DNA from: SSF14 sp046331245
Lineage (GTDB): Bacteria; Actinomycetota; Acidimicrobiia; Acidimicrobiales; Microtrichaceae
DNA: 64,000 nt
Reading direction: 5' to 3'
NCBI GenBank assembly: GCA_046331245.1
Contig: JAXLRH010000013.1
Location: forward strand, 1 to 64,000
Positions 26,854-35,502 of this stretch are shown in pieces. The notes under the pieces are model-generated. The model worked only from the letters and a program-made list of their open reading frames with translations, did not search any database and had not been told where the DNA came from. The translations under genes and the position numbers were made by a program. The number at the start of each line of letters is the position of its first letter. The stretch's first letter is position 1.

Positions 26854-27531
26854 ATGTCGTGGGAGGTCGTCCAGCATCGCGGCGACGCCGCGCGCCTGCA
26901 CGGCCTCGACCTGCTGGCCACGCCCCGCCGCTCGGTCCACGTGATGGAGCTGGCGACGCCGGCGGTCGCGTTGGGGAGCACGCAGGGGGAGGACGTGCTC
27001 GACGCCGCGGCCGTCGCGGCGGTGGGCCTCGACGTGACCCGCCGCCACTCCGGCGGTGGTCTCGTGGTGATGATCCCCGGCGAGATGGCGTGGGTCGACG
27101 TGGTGATCCCGTCGGACGATCCGCTGTGGAGCGACGACGTGGGCGATGCCTTCGTGTGGCTCGGGCACGTGTGGGCGGACGCGCTGCATGCCGGCGACCG
27201 CCCCGGCCTTGCGGTGCACACGGGCGCGGCCGTGCACGCCGACCTCGGGCGCCTCGTGTGCTTCGCCGGCGTGGGGAGCGGGGAGGTGGTCGACCGCGGC
27301 GCGAAGGTCGTCGGCATGTCGCAGCGGCGCACCCGGAGCGGCGCCCGGTTCCAGTGCCTCGTGCATCGCCGGTTCGATCCGTCGGTGTCGGTGGCGGTGC
27401 TCGCGCCCGGCGTCGACCAGGGGGAGCGGCTCGCCGCGCGTCTCCGGTCGGGGGTCGGAGTGGTGGACGATCCCACGATCGTGGTGGAGCGGTTCGTCGA
27501 GCGACTGGGACGACTCGCGCCGTCCGCCTGA
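26854..27531 (+). CDS. Lipoate-protein ligase A / biotin ligase-fold protein
   Basis: This 225-residue protein has the BPL/LplA catalytic fold. The motif RRHSGGGLVVMIPGEMAW matches the lipoyl ligase RRxSGGGxV signature, and AKVVGMSQRRT matches the KVxGxxQ segment with the active-site Lys. VALGSTQGEDVLD corresponds to the substrate loop (usually LGRFQ). It lacks the extra C-terminal domain of full LplA, so it may be a LipM/LipL-like octanoyl/lipoyl transferase or a degenerate family member. It acts in the cytoplasm. It lies just before the dcw regulatory region but has no functional link to it. Confidence 0.7.
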   Translation: MSWEVVQHRGDAARLHGLDLLATPRRSVHVMELATPAVALGSTQGEDVLDAAAVAAVGLDVTRRHSGGGLVVMIPGEMAWVDVVIPSDDPLWSDDVGDAFVWLGHVWADALHAGDRPGLAVHTGAAVHADLGRLVCFAGVGSGEVVDRGAKVVGMSQRRTRSGARFQCLVHRRFDPSVSVAVLAPGVDQGERLAARLRSGVGVVDDPTIVVERFVERLGRLAPSA

Positions 27532-27595
27532 CGCCCGCTGCGAACGGGTGTTCGAAATTACAAACCTGGGGTGACGCGACGCTGCGTTTCATCCC

Positions 27596-27637
27596 TTTTC
27601 GCGTCGGCGGAGCGGCGAAAAAACCCGAGAAATCGGG
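27596..27637. repeat. Two inverted repeats in the dcw leader region
   Basis: First pair: TTTTCGC (27596-27602) and GCGAAAA (27615-27621). Second pair: CCCGA (27624-27628), GAAA loop, TCGGG (27633-27637). Read on the minus strand, the second hairpin is followed by a run of six T, like an intrinsic terminator, although no minus-strand gene would need it here. They lie between the lipoate-ligase-like gene and the MraZ box. Confidence 0.45.
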
Positions 27638-27655
27638 GCGAAGAGCCTCGGAGTG

Positions 27656-27709
27656 GTGGAGGGAGGTGGTTTAGGGTGGGTCCTCGTGGGACGGAGTGGT
27701 GAACAGTGG
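27656..27709 (+). promoter_or_regulatory. MraZ box: six GTGG units at exact 10-bp spacing
   Basis: GTGG occurs at 27656, 27666, 27676, 27686, 27696 and 27706, that is, on one helix face for five turns. MraZ binds direct repeats with a TGGG/GTGG core and a 10-bp period upstream of its own gene. A TAGGGT hexamer (27672-27677) lies inside the array and could be the -10 of the dcw operon, which would make this an autorepressor site. Confidence 0.75.
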
Positions 27710-27765
27710 ATGACGGGACTTCATTCCCCGTCTGCCCCGGGTTCATCCATGGCGGGCGGGTTCCG

Positions 27766-28188
27766 ATGAGCTATCTCGGTTCATTCGACCACGCCGTCGA
27801 CCCCAAGGGAAGGGTTGTGGTGCCCTCGGCGTTCCGCGACGACTTCCGCAACGGTGGTCATCTGTCACTCCGGCGCGATCACATCGCCCTCTACGACCCG
27901 GCCGGCTGGGCCGTCTGGATGGAGAAGCTCCGGGCGCTGCTCGCCGCCGGCGAGATCACCCGCCCGGCCTTCAACCAGCTCATGGCGGTGTCGGCGTTCG
28001 TCACGCCCGACGCCCAGGGCCGGTTCGGCCTGCCGCCGAAGCTCCGCGAGATGGCGAAGATCGAGGACAAAGTCGTCTTCGTCGGCGCCGACGACTACCT
28101 CGCCATCTACTCGCCGGCGCTGCAGCCGGTGCCCGAGGCCGACTCGTTCACCGCGTTGATGGACGCCTACGACGGACTGCCCCTGTGA
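27766..28188 (+). CDS. mraZ: Transcriptional regulator MraZ
   Basis: This is a 140-residue protein with two SpoVT/AbrB-like swapped-hairpin domains. The first has GSFDHAVDPKGRVVVPSAFR (residues about 5-24) and the second has VTPDAQGRFGLPPKLREMA; these are the two DXXGR motifs of MraZ. MraZ forms a ring and represses the dcw cluster by binding the repeat array just upstream. The ATG at 27766 is preferred because MraZ proteins start a few residues before GSFDH. The in-frame GTG at 27706 would begin inside the last repeat. The stop overlaps the rsmH start (GTGA). Confidence 0.9.
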   Translation: MSYLGSFDHAVDPKGRVVVPSAFRDDFRNGGHLSLRRDHIALYDPAGWAVWMEKLRALLAAGEITRPAFNQLMAVSAFVTPDAQGRFGLPPKLREMAKIEDKVVFVGADDYLAIYSPALQPVPEADSFTALMDAYDGLPL

Positions 28189-29165
28189 CCGATGGGCTCG
28201 ACGATGCGGACTTCCACCACGTACCCGTCATGCTCGACCAGGTCCTGGCGTTGTTCGAGCCGATCCCGACGGGGCTCGTGGTCGACGCGACCCTCGGGGG
28301 AGCGGGTCACGCCGCGGCGCTGCTCGACGCCCGCCCCGACCTGCGGCTCCTGGGGTTCGACCGTGACCTGGACGCGCTCGCCGTGGCCCGCCGTCGACTC
28401 GAGCGCTTCGGCGACCGTGTCCGGTTCCATCACGGGAGGTTCGACGAGATGACCGATGTGGTGCATTCGCTCGACGAGGAAGGGGTGACCGGAGTGCTGT
28501 TCGACCTGGGAGTCAGTTCGCCGCAGTTCGACCGTGCCGATCGGGGGTTCTCGTACCGCCACGAGGCCCCGCTCGACATGCGCATGGACCGGTCGTCGGG
28601 CCGAACCGCCCACGACGTCGTCAACGAGTACTCCGCCGAGCAGCTGGCGGACGTGCTCGACCGCTACGGCGACGAGCGCTTCAGCCGGCGCATCGCCGCT
28701 GCGGTGGTCGCCCACCGTCCCGTCGAGACCACCACCGAGCTCGCCGACATCGTGCGCGACGCCATTCCGGCGCCGGCCCGCCGTACCGGCGGTCATCCTG
28801 CGAAGCGGACCTTCCAGGCCCTGCGGATCGAGGTGAACGAGGAGCTCGACGCCCTGGCGAGCGCCCTCGACCAGGCGATCGACCTGCTGCTCCCGGGTGG
28901 CCGGTGCGTCGTGCTGTCGTACCACTCCGGCGAGGATCGCATCGTCAAGGACCGGTTCCGCCGCGCCGAGACGGGCGGCTGCGTCTGCCCGCCCGGGCTC
29001 GAGTGCGTCTGCGGCGCCGAGCCGCAGGTGCGGCTCATCCGCCGCGGCGCGCAGAAGGCGACCGCCGCCGAGATCGAGGCCAACCCCCGCGCCGCCTCGG
29101 TGCGTCAGCGCGCCGTCGAGTCCGTCACGTTCCGTCCGCGGTCCCGCCCGCAGGTGGTCGCCTGA
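28185..29165 (+). CDS. rsmH: 16S rRNA (cytosine-1402-N4)-methyltransferase
   Basis: This 326-residue SAM-dependent enzyme methylates N4 of C1402 in 16S rRNA. It begins with HHVPVMLDQVLALFEP, the usual RsmH opening. The SAM-binding motif is VVDATLGGAGHAAALL; VLFDLGVSSPQFDRADRGFS and VVLSYHSGEDRIVKDRF are further signatures. A Cys-rich insert (GCVCPPGLECVCG) near residue 275 is common in actinobacterial forms. GTG start with 4-base overlap to mraZ, and a 1-base overlap (TGATG) to ftsL, show translational coupling. Confidence 0.92.
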   Translation: MTDGLDDADFHHVPVMLDQVLALFEPIPTGLVVDATLGGAGHAAALLDARPDLRLLGFDRDLDALAVARRRLERFGDRVRFHHGRFDEMTDVVHSLDEEGVTGVLFDLGVSSPQFDRADRGFSYRHEAPLDMRMDRSSGRTAHDVVNEYSAEQLADVLDRYGDERFSRRIAAAVVAHRPVETTTELADIVRDAIPAPARRTGGHPAKRTFQALRIEVNEELDALASALDQAIDLLLPGGRCVVLSYHSGEDRIVKDRFRRAETGGCVCPPGLECVCGAEPQVRLIRRGAQKATAAEIEANPRAASVRQRAVESVTFRPRSRPQVVA

Positions 29166-29625
29166 TGGCGCGATCGAGCGCCGCACAGCGCACGACGCGG
29201 TCCACCGCCGAGGCCCGTGCACGTCAGCGCGCCGAGGCGCGCGCCGAGGCACGTGAGGCCCGCCCGTCCCTTCGATCGGTCGAGCGTCCGCCGCGCCGTG
29301 TCACGCCGACCGCCCTGCTGGTGACTGCGCTCACCTGCGCCGTCGTCTTCGGCGCTCTGTCGGTGCAGATCTCGTTGATCCACCGGCAGCAGCGGCTCGA
29401 CGCGATCCGGTCGCGCATCACGGCCATCCAGCTCGAGAACAAGGAGCTCCGCGAGCGAAGAGCCGGCTTCCAGGCGCCCGCCGAGATCCTCGCGCATCGC
29501 CGCGACGAGCTCGGCATGGTGGAGGCCCGCCCGCCGGAGCTGGTGACCCGGCGGTCGAGACCGTCGCCGCATCCTCCGACCCGCTCCCGACCACGGTTCC
29601 GCCCTCGGACCGTCACGACGGCTGA
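29165..29625 (+). CDS. ftsL: Cell division protein FtsL (frameshift near the 3' end)
   Basis: This is a short bitopic division protein. A basic cytoplasmic part (about 48 residues) leads to a single helix (ALLVTALTCAVVFGALSVQI). A leucine-zipper-like coiled coil follows (LDAIRSRITAIQLENKELRE), with FtsL/DivIC ending EILAHRRDELGMV. In the raw sequence this frame has no stop and runs deep into ftsI. Around 29537 (GAGCTGGTGAC) one missing G would restore a frame reading GDPAVETVAASSDPLPTTVP and stopping at 29625, just before ftsI. I therefore give that end. FtsL links FtsQ and FtsI/FtsW at the septum. Confidence 0.75.
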
Positions 29626-29706
29626 TCCGGCGCCCGGTTCGCATCGACATGGCAACGACCACCACCCGTCGTCCTCCCTCCCGTTCTCAGCAGGTCCCCG
29701 GCGCCG

Positions 29707-31671
29707 GTGCGCGGCGGAGCGGTGGCGCAGTCCTCGCGCCACCGGTTCCCGTCAACCCGCACGGCGACCCGTCCGGCCCGTCCCGCGGCCCGCGGCGCCA
29801 AGCGCACACGGCGCGGCCCGCAGCTCAGCCTCCGCCTGCGGCTCGGCCTGCCCTACCTGGTCGTCGTCGCCCTGGCGCTCGCGCTGGCGGTCCGCGTGGT
29901 GTGGGTCGGCGTCGTGCAGTCCGACACCTATGCGGCGATGGGCCGCAGCAAGCGGGAGCGGGTCCTCACGCTCCACGAGCAGCGCGGCACGATCTTCGAC
30001 CGCAACGGCGAGGCGCTCGTGATGTCGGTGCCGTCGAAGCTCGTCGCCGTCGATCCCACGCTCGTGACCGATCCCGAGGGCATGGCCACGAAGATCTCCA
30101 CGATCCTCGGGGTCGACCGCCTCGGTGTCGTCGACGCGCTCAACAAGCCCGACACCCGCTACGCCGTCATCGCCCGTCAGGTCGACGCCGTGGTCGCGCA
30201 GAAGCTCCAGAAGGAGCACCTGCCCGGCATCACGTTCTCCGAGGACCCCCAGCGTGTGTCCGTCAACGGCGACCTCGCCCGCTCCGTCACCGGCTCGATG
30301 GACCGGTACGCGACGACGGCCCGCTCCGGCATCGAGCTGCTGTACGACGCCCAGCTGCGCTCGACCGAGGGCAAGGAGCAGGTCGAGCAGGGTGTGCGCG
30401 GCTCGACGATCCCCGGCTCCGAGCGCGTGGTGGCTCCGGCGAAGGCCGGGTCGAACGTGACCCTCACCCTCGACCGGGCGCTCCAGTTCCTCGCCGAGTC
30501 CGAGCTCGCGAAGCAGGTCACCGCCGTGCAGGCGAAGGGTGGCACCGTCATCCTCGGCCGGCCGGGCACCGGTGAGATCCTCGCCATGGCCTCGGTCTCG
30601 CGCACCCCCGAGGGCAACGTGGTGCAGGGCTCGCTCAACCAGGCGATCCGCCTCTACGAGCCCGGGTCGATCATGAAGCTCGTGACGGTGTCGGCCGCCT
30701 ACGACCAGGGCCTCGTCACCCCGCAGTCGACGCTGATGGTGCCCGACTCCATCACGCTCTACGACAAGACGATCCACGACTCCCACAGCCACGAGGTCGA
30801 GTCGATGACGGTGAACGACATCCTCTCGCAGTCGTCCAACGTCGGAACCATCAAGATCGCCCAGATGATCGAGGGCGAGGGCGGCATCTCCCAGCTCGTG
30901 AAGTACCTGCGCTCGTTCGGCTTCGGGAGCTACACGGCCGTCGGCCTGCCGAAGGAGCAGAAGGGCCAGGTGAAGTCGCCGAAGGACTGGAACGGCACCG
31001 ACATCGCGTCGATCCCGATCGGCCAGTCGGTCACCGTGTCACCCCTCCAGATGTGGACGGCGTACAACACGATCGCCAACGACGGCCTGTACGTGGCGCC
31101 CCGCCTGGTGCGCGACGTCGTCGATGCCCGCGGTCGCCACACGACGCCCGAGGTGCCCAAGCCGCACCGGGTGGTGTCGGTCGGCGCCGCCAACATGGTC
31201 ACGCAGTCGCTCGAGGACGTGGTCGAGGAGGGCACCGGCAAGGAGTTCAAGATCCCCGGGTTCAACATCGCCGCAAAGACCGGCACCGCCTACAAGGTGC
31301 AGGACAACGGCACGTACGGCACCGCCGCGACCCGCAAGTACGACGCCAGCTTCGTCGGGTTCTTCCCGGCGTCGAACCCGCAGATCTCGATCATGGTGAT
31401 GATCGACGAGCCGGCGTACGGCCTGCACTTCGGCGCCACCGCCGCCGGCCCGGTGTTCGACACGCTCGCCAAGGAGGCGATGCGCCGCTTCAGCATCGCC
31501 GGCGACACCGCCCAGGCGCCCCGCGGCAAGCTCATCCGGAGCCAGCCCGCACCGCCCACGACCACCACGACGACCACGACGACCACGATCCCGCCGACCA
31601 CCGTGCCGGGTGCGACGGCCGAGGTCGCGGCGTCCGGTCCCACCACCGTCGCCGGAGCCCCGGATGGGTGA
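29707..31671 (+). CDS. ftsI: Peptidoglycan transpeptidase FtsI (PBP3)
   Basis: This is a septal class B penicillin-binding protein of about 654 residues. It has a basic N-terminus, one membrane helix (LPYLVVVALALALAVRVVW), and a dimerisation domain starting RGTIFDRNGEALV. The transpeptidase domain has catalytic Ser321 in GSIMK, Ser-Ser-Asn at 376-378, and the KTG motif at 524-526 (AAKTGTAYK). The C-terminus is a Thr/Pro tail without PASTA domains. An ATG at 29649 in another frame (MATTTTRRPPSRSQQVPG) is a more natural beginning. It would need one indel between about 29700 and 29790, so the start given here is provisional. FtsI crosslinks septal wall with FtsW. Confidence 0.9.
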   Translation: MRGGAVAQSSRHRFPSTRTATRPARPAARGAKRTRRGPQLSLRLRLGLPYLVVVALALALAVRVVWVGVVQSDTYAAMGRSKRERVLTLHEQRGTIFDRNGEALVMSVPSKLVAVDPTLVTDPEGMATKISTILGVDRLGVVDALNKPDTRYAVIARQVDAVVAQKLQKEHLPGITFSEDPQRVSVNGDLARSVTGSMDRYATTARSGIELLYDAQLRSTEGKEQVEQGVRGSTIPGSERVVAPAKAGSNVTLTLDRALQFLAESELAKQVTAVQAKGGTVILGRPGTGEILAMASVSRTPEGNVVQGSLNQAIRLYEPGSIMKLVTVSAAYDQGLVTPQSTLMVPDSITLYDKTIHDSHSHEVESMTVNDILSQSSNVGTIKIAQMIEGEGGISQLVKYLRSFGFGSYTAVGLPKEQKGQVKSPKDWNGTDIASIPIGQSVTVSPLQMWTAYNTIANDGLYVAPRLVRDVVDARGRHTTPEVPKPHRVVSVGAANMVTQSLEDVVEEGTGKEFKIPGFNIAAKTGTAYKVQDNGTYGTAATRKYDASFVGFFPASNPQISIMVMIDEPAYGLHFGATAAGPVFDTLAKEAMRRFSIAGDTAQAPRGKLIRSQPAPPTTTTTTTTTTIPPTTVPGATAEVAASGPTTVAGAPDG

Positions 31672-33103
31672 GGAACGGCGCGACGTCGCCGACCTCGCGG
31701 CGGCGCTCGATGCGGCGGCCGGCGACGCCGCCGTCGAACTGGTCGGTGAGGGCTCGACGCCCGTCACCGGCGTCACCCACGACTCCGCCCGGGTGCTCGA
31801 GGGTTCCATGTACTGCTGCGTGGTCGGCGAGCGCTTCGACGGCCACGACTTCGCGTCTGCGGCCGTGGCCGCCGGCGCGACCGCCCTCCTCGTCGAGCGT
31901 CGGCTGCCGCTCGACGTCGCGCAGATCGTGGTGCCGAGCGTACGGGCCGCGATGGGCCCGGTCGCTGCGGCCTTCTGGGGCGACCCGTCGCACACGCTCG
32001 ACGTCGTCGGCGTGACCGGCACCAACGGCAAGACCACCACGGTCACGATCATCGAGCAGCTGCTCGAGGGCCTCGGGGTGCGCTGCGGGGTGATCGGCAC
32101 GCTCACCGGCTCGCGGACGACGCCCGAGGCGACCGAGCTGCAGGCGCAGCTGCGGGCCTTCGCCGACGCCGGCACCGCCGTCGTGGCCATGGAGGTGTCC
32201 TCGCACGCCCTCGCCCTGCACCGCGTCGACGGGACGCGCTTCCGCGTCGCCGTGTTCACGAACATCGGCGTCGACCATCTCGACTTCCACGAGACACAGG
32301 AGCGGTATTTCGACGCGAAGGCGCGCCTCTTCGAGGAGCAGTTCGCCGAGCTCGGCCTCGTGAACGTCGACGACGTCCACGGCCGACTGCTGCGCGACGC
32401 GGCCACGATCCCGATGCGGGGCTACTCGCTCGACGACGTGTCGGACCTGGAGTTGGCGGGCACCCACTCGACGTTCGTGTGGCGTGGCCAACAGGTGCGG
32501 TTGCCGCTCGCCGGCCGCTTCAACGTGTCGAACGCCATCGCCGCCGCCGAGGCCGTGGTCGCCCTCGGCCACGAGCCCGCCGCGGTCGCGACGGCCCTCT
32601 CCGGGGTCGGCGCCCCTCCCGGCCGGTTCGAGATCGTCGACCGCGGGCAGCCCTTCGCCGTGGTCGTGGACTACGCCCACACGCCCGACGCGCTGACCAA
32701 CCTGCTGACCACCGCCCGGGAGCTCGTGGACGGCGGTCGACTGCGTGTGGTCTTCGGTTGCGGCGGCGACCGCGACCGCTCGAAGCGGCCCCAGATGGGC
32801 GCCGTGGCCTCGGAACTGGCCGACGACGTGATGGTGACGTCGGATAACCCCCGTTCGGAGGATCCAGCGGCCATCATTGCAGCCGTGAAATCTGGAGCCA
32901 CCACGCCGGTCGAGTCCGACGTCGACCGTCGGTCGGCGATCGCCCGCACGCTGGACGCCGCCGGCGCGGGAGACGTCGTCGTCATCGCCGGCAAGGGCCA
33001 CGAGACCACGCAGACCACCGGCTCGATCGTCGCCGCGTTCGACGACCGCGTCGTCGCCTCGGAGTGGCTGGCCGCGCACGGCTGGCCGTCGGTGCCCGCG
33101 TGA
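31664..33103 (+). CDS. murE: UDP-MurNAc-L-Ala-D-Glu:meso-DAP ligase
   Basis: This 479-residue Mur ligase adds meso-diaminopimelate to the nucleotide precursor, using ATP. The P-loop is VTGTNGKTTTVTIIEQ. The central domain carries the carbamylated-lysine region YFDAKARLFEEQ. The C-terminal amino-acid selector reads TSDNPRSEDP; DNPR is the meso-DAP version of this loop, so the wall should be DAP-type. The ATG overlaps the ftsI end by 8 bases. In most bacteria murF follows; here mraY follows directly with a GTGA overlap. Confidence 0.93.
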   Translation: MGEERRDVADLAAALDAAAGDAAVELVGEGSTPVTGVTHDSARVLEGSMYCCVVGERFDGHDFASAAVAAGATALLVERRLPLDVAQIVVPSVRAAMGPVAAAFWGDPSHTLDVVGVTGTNGKTTTVTIIEQLLEGLGVRCGVIGTLTGSRTTPEATELQAQLRAFADAGTAVVAMEVSSHALALHRVDGTRFRVAVFTNIGVDHLDFHETQERYFDAKARLFEEQFAELGLVNVDDVHGRLLRDAATIPMRGYSLDDVSDLELAGTHSTFVWRGQQVRLPLAGRFNVSNAIAAAEAVVALGHEPAAVATALSGVGAPPGRFEIVDRGQPFAVVVDYAHTPDALTNLLTTARELVDGGRLRVVFGCGGDRDRSKRPQMGAVASELADDVMVTSDNPRSEDPAAIIAAVKSGATTPVESDVDRRSAIARTLDAAGAGDVVVIAGKGHETTQTTGSIVAAFDDRVVASEWLAAHGWPSVPA

Positions 33104-34158
33104 TCCGCATCTTCCTGGCCGGCGGTCTGGCGCTCGTCGTCGCCCTCATCGGGACGAAGTACCTCATCGAGCTGCTCACGAAGCTGAGCGTCGGCCAGCC
33201 CATCCACGAGGACGCCCCCGAGGGTCACACCGTGAAGGCGGGCACGCCCACCATGGGCGGCATCGCGATCGTGCTGGCGGCGTGCATCAGCTACGCGGTG
33301 TCGGGCTTCTACCGGGGCATCTACACCCAGCGCGGGTTCCTGGTGATGCTGGCGATCGCCGGCGCCGGGTTCGTCGGCTTCCTCGACGACTTCATCAAGA
33401 TCCGCAACGAGCGCAACCTCGGTCTGAGCAAGCGGGCCAAGATGCTCGGCCTGCTCACCGTGGCCGTCGCCTTCGCCGTGCTCGTGATCACGCAGACGAA
33501 GCAGCACACCCAGCTCAGCTTCACCCGCTTCAACAACTTCGGGTCGTGGGCCGACCTCGGCAAGGTCGGCTGGGTGATCTGGGCGGTCCTGCTCATCATC
33601 GGCTCGTCCAACGCGGTGAACCTGACCGACGGCCTCGACGGCCTCGCTGCGGGCAGCGCGATCTTCGCGTTCGGTGCGTTCGTGTTCATCGGCTTCTGGA
33701 GCTTCCGCAACCCCGCGTCGTACAGCCTCGGCACCGGCGCCGAGCTCACGATCGGCCTCGACCTCGCGGTGGTCGCCGCGGCGATGATGGGCGCGTGCGC
33801 CGGGTTCCTGTGGTGGAACGCGGCGCCGGCGCGGATCTTCATGGGCGACACCGGATCGCTCGCGATCGGTGTGGCGCTCGCGTGCCTGGCGCTCACCACC
33901 AACACCGTGCTCCTCCTGCCGGTCATCGGGGCGCTGTTCGTGGCCGAGACGCTGTCGGTGATCATCCAGGTGATCAGCTTCCGGAAGTTCGGCCGGCGCG
34001 TCTTCCGCATGGCGCCGATCCACCACCACTTCGAGCTCGCCGGCTGGCCGGAGACCACCGTCATCATCCGCTTCTGGATGCTGTCGGCGGCCTGCACGGC
34101 GGCGGGCATCGGCCTCTTCTACCGCGACTTCCTCGTGCTCACGGGAACCCTGACGTGA
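33100..34158 (+). CDS. mraY: Phospho-N-acetylmuramoyl-pentapeptide transferase
   Basis: This 352-residue polytopic enzyme moves phospho-MurNAc-pentapeptide onto undecaprenyl phosphate to form lipid I. It has about ten membrane helices. Signature loops are GHTVKAGTPTMGGI, the Asp pair in GFLDDFIKI, NLTDGLDGLAAG, FMGDTGSLAIG, and the histidine loop APIHHHFELAGW. GTG start overlapping murE stop; stop overlapping murD start. All catalytic Asp and His positions are visible. Confidence 0.95.
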   Translation: MIRIFLAGGLALVVALIGTKYLIELLTKLSVGQPIHEDAPEGHTVKAGTPTMGGIAIVLAACISYAVSGFYRGIYTQRGFLVMLAIAGAGFVGFLDDFIKIRNERNLGLSKRAKMLGLLTVAVAFAVLVITQTKQHTQLSFTRFNNFGSWADLGKVGWVIWAVLLIIGSSNAVNLTDGLDGLAAGSAIFAFGAFVFIGFWSFRNPASYSLGTGAELTIGLDLAVVAAAMMGACAGFLWWNAAPARIFMGDTGSLAIGVALACLALTTNTVLLLPVIGALFVAETLSVIIQVISFRKFGRRVFRMAPIHHHFELAGWPETTVIIRFWMLSAACTAAGIGLFYRDFLVLTGTLT

Positions 34159-35502
34159 CGGGGTACGAGGCGCCGATCCTGCTGTACGGCTTCGGCGTGA
34201 CCAACCAGGCGGTCGCCCGCTCGCTCGTGCGCCGTGGACGGCCCGTCGTCGTCGCCGACGACCGTGGCGGCGACGCCATGTCCGCGGTCGCCGCCGAGTT
34301 GGGCCTGGAGCTCCGGCGACCGGCCGACGCGACCGAGCTCGACGCGTTGGTCGCCTCGGCCGGCTCGGTCGTGCCCGCACCCGGCCTGCCCGAGTCGCAC
34401 CCGGTGTTCGAGGCGGCACGTCGCCTGTCGGTCGGCATCCGCAGCGAGTTCGACCTGGCACGCGAGTGGGACGACCGGCCGCTCCTCTCGGTCACAGGCA
34501 CCAACGGCAAGACCACCGTCACGATGCTGGTGACCTCGATGCTCGAGCACTCCGGCCTCGTGGCCGCGGCCGTGGGCAACACCGACGTGCCGCTCGTCGC
34601 GGCGATCGACGATCCCGACGTCGACGTGTTCGTCGTGGAGTCGTCCTCGTTCCGCCTCGCCCACACCGAGCGGTTCACGCCGCTCGCCGCCGCGTGGCTC
34701 AACTTCGCGGAGGACCACCTGGACGTGCATGCGACCCTCGAGGGGTACGAGGCGGCGAAGGCGCGCTCGTGGCGCGATCTGGACGCCACCAGCACCGCCG
34801 TGGCGAACGCGGAGGACCCGGTGGTTGCCCGCCACGTCGGGGAGGGCGGCGCGACCTACGTCACGTTCGGGGTGTCGCCCGAGTCGGCGATGCCCGGAGT
34901 GCCGCACTTCACGACCCGCGGCTCGACGCTCGTGACCCCCGCCGGCGAGACCATCGTCGACGCCGACCGCATGTTCCGCTCGCTGCCCCACGACGTGGCC
35001 AACGCTCTCGCGGCCTCCGCGCTGGCGCTCGCCGGTAGCGGCGCTCGAGGGCATCGGGGAGGCGCTGCGGAGTTCCGTGGGCTCGCCCACCGGGTCGAGC
35101 TCGTGGGGAAGCGACGGCGTGTCGTGGTACGACGACTCCAAGGCCACGGCGCCGCATGCGGTGATGGCGGCCGTCGGCGGCTTCGAGTCCGTGGTGCTCA
35201 TCGCCGGCGGCCGCAACAAGGGCCTCGACCTCTCGTCGCTGGCGACGCTGGCGCCGCGCCTGCGTGGGGTCGTGGGCATCGGCGAGGCCGGGCCCGACGT
35301 GGTCGCGGCGTTCGAGCACCTGCCCACGGTGCTGGCCGACTCGATGGAGGACGCCGTCACCGCGGCTGCGGCCTTGGCCGTTCGTGGCGACGCCGTGCTG
35401 CTGTCGCCCGGCTGCGCGTCGTTCGACTGGTACGAGAACTACGGCGCACGCGGCGATCACTTCGCCGCGCTCGTCCGAGCACACCTGGGGGAGACACGAT
35501 GA
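34155..35502 (+). CDS. murD: UDP-MurNAc-L-Ala:D-Glu ligase (three frameshifts)
   Basis: This Mur ligase adds D-glutamate. The N-terminus reads ILLYGFGVTNQAVARSLVRR, the P-loop SVTGTNGKTTVTML, and the central part SSFRLAHTERFTPLAAAWLN and DHLDVHATLEGYEAAKA. Around 35040 the frame moves to read ALEGIGEALRS, near 35070 it returns for FRGLAHRVELVG, and near 35113 it shifts again for SDGVSWYDDSKATAPHAV, then GGRNKGLD to the stop. All three are single-base events in 80 bp, two of them in short homopolymers. Since the enzyme is essential, sequence error is the likeliest reason. Start GTG overlaps mraY; stop overlaps the ftsW ATG. Confidence 0.85.

Noticed and set aside
29623..30022. FtsL-FtsI overlapping read-through protein
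   Set aside because: The raw ftsL frame beyond about 29540 is Arg/Ser/Pro-rich nonsense. A one-base correction gives a normal stop before ftsI.
31540..31671. PASTA domains at the FtsI C-terminus
   Set aside because: The tail is Thr/Pro/Ala low complexity with no PASTA pattern.
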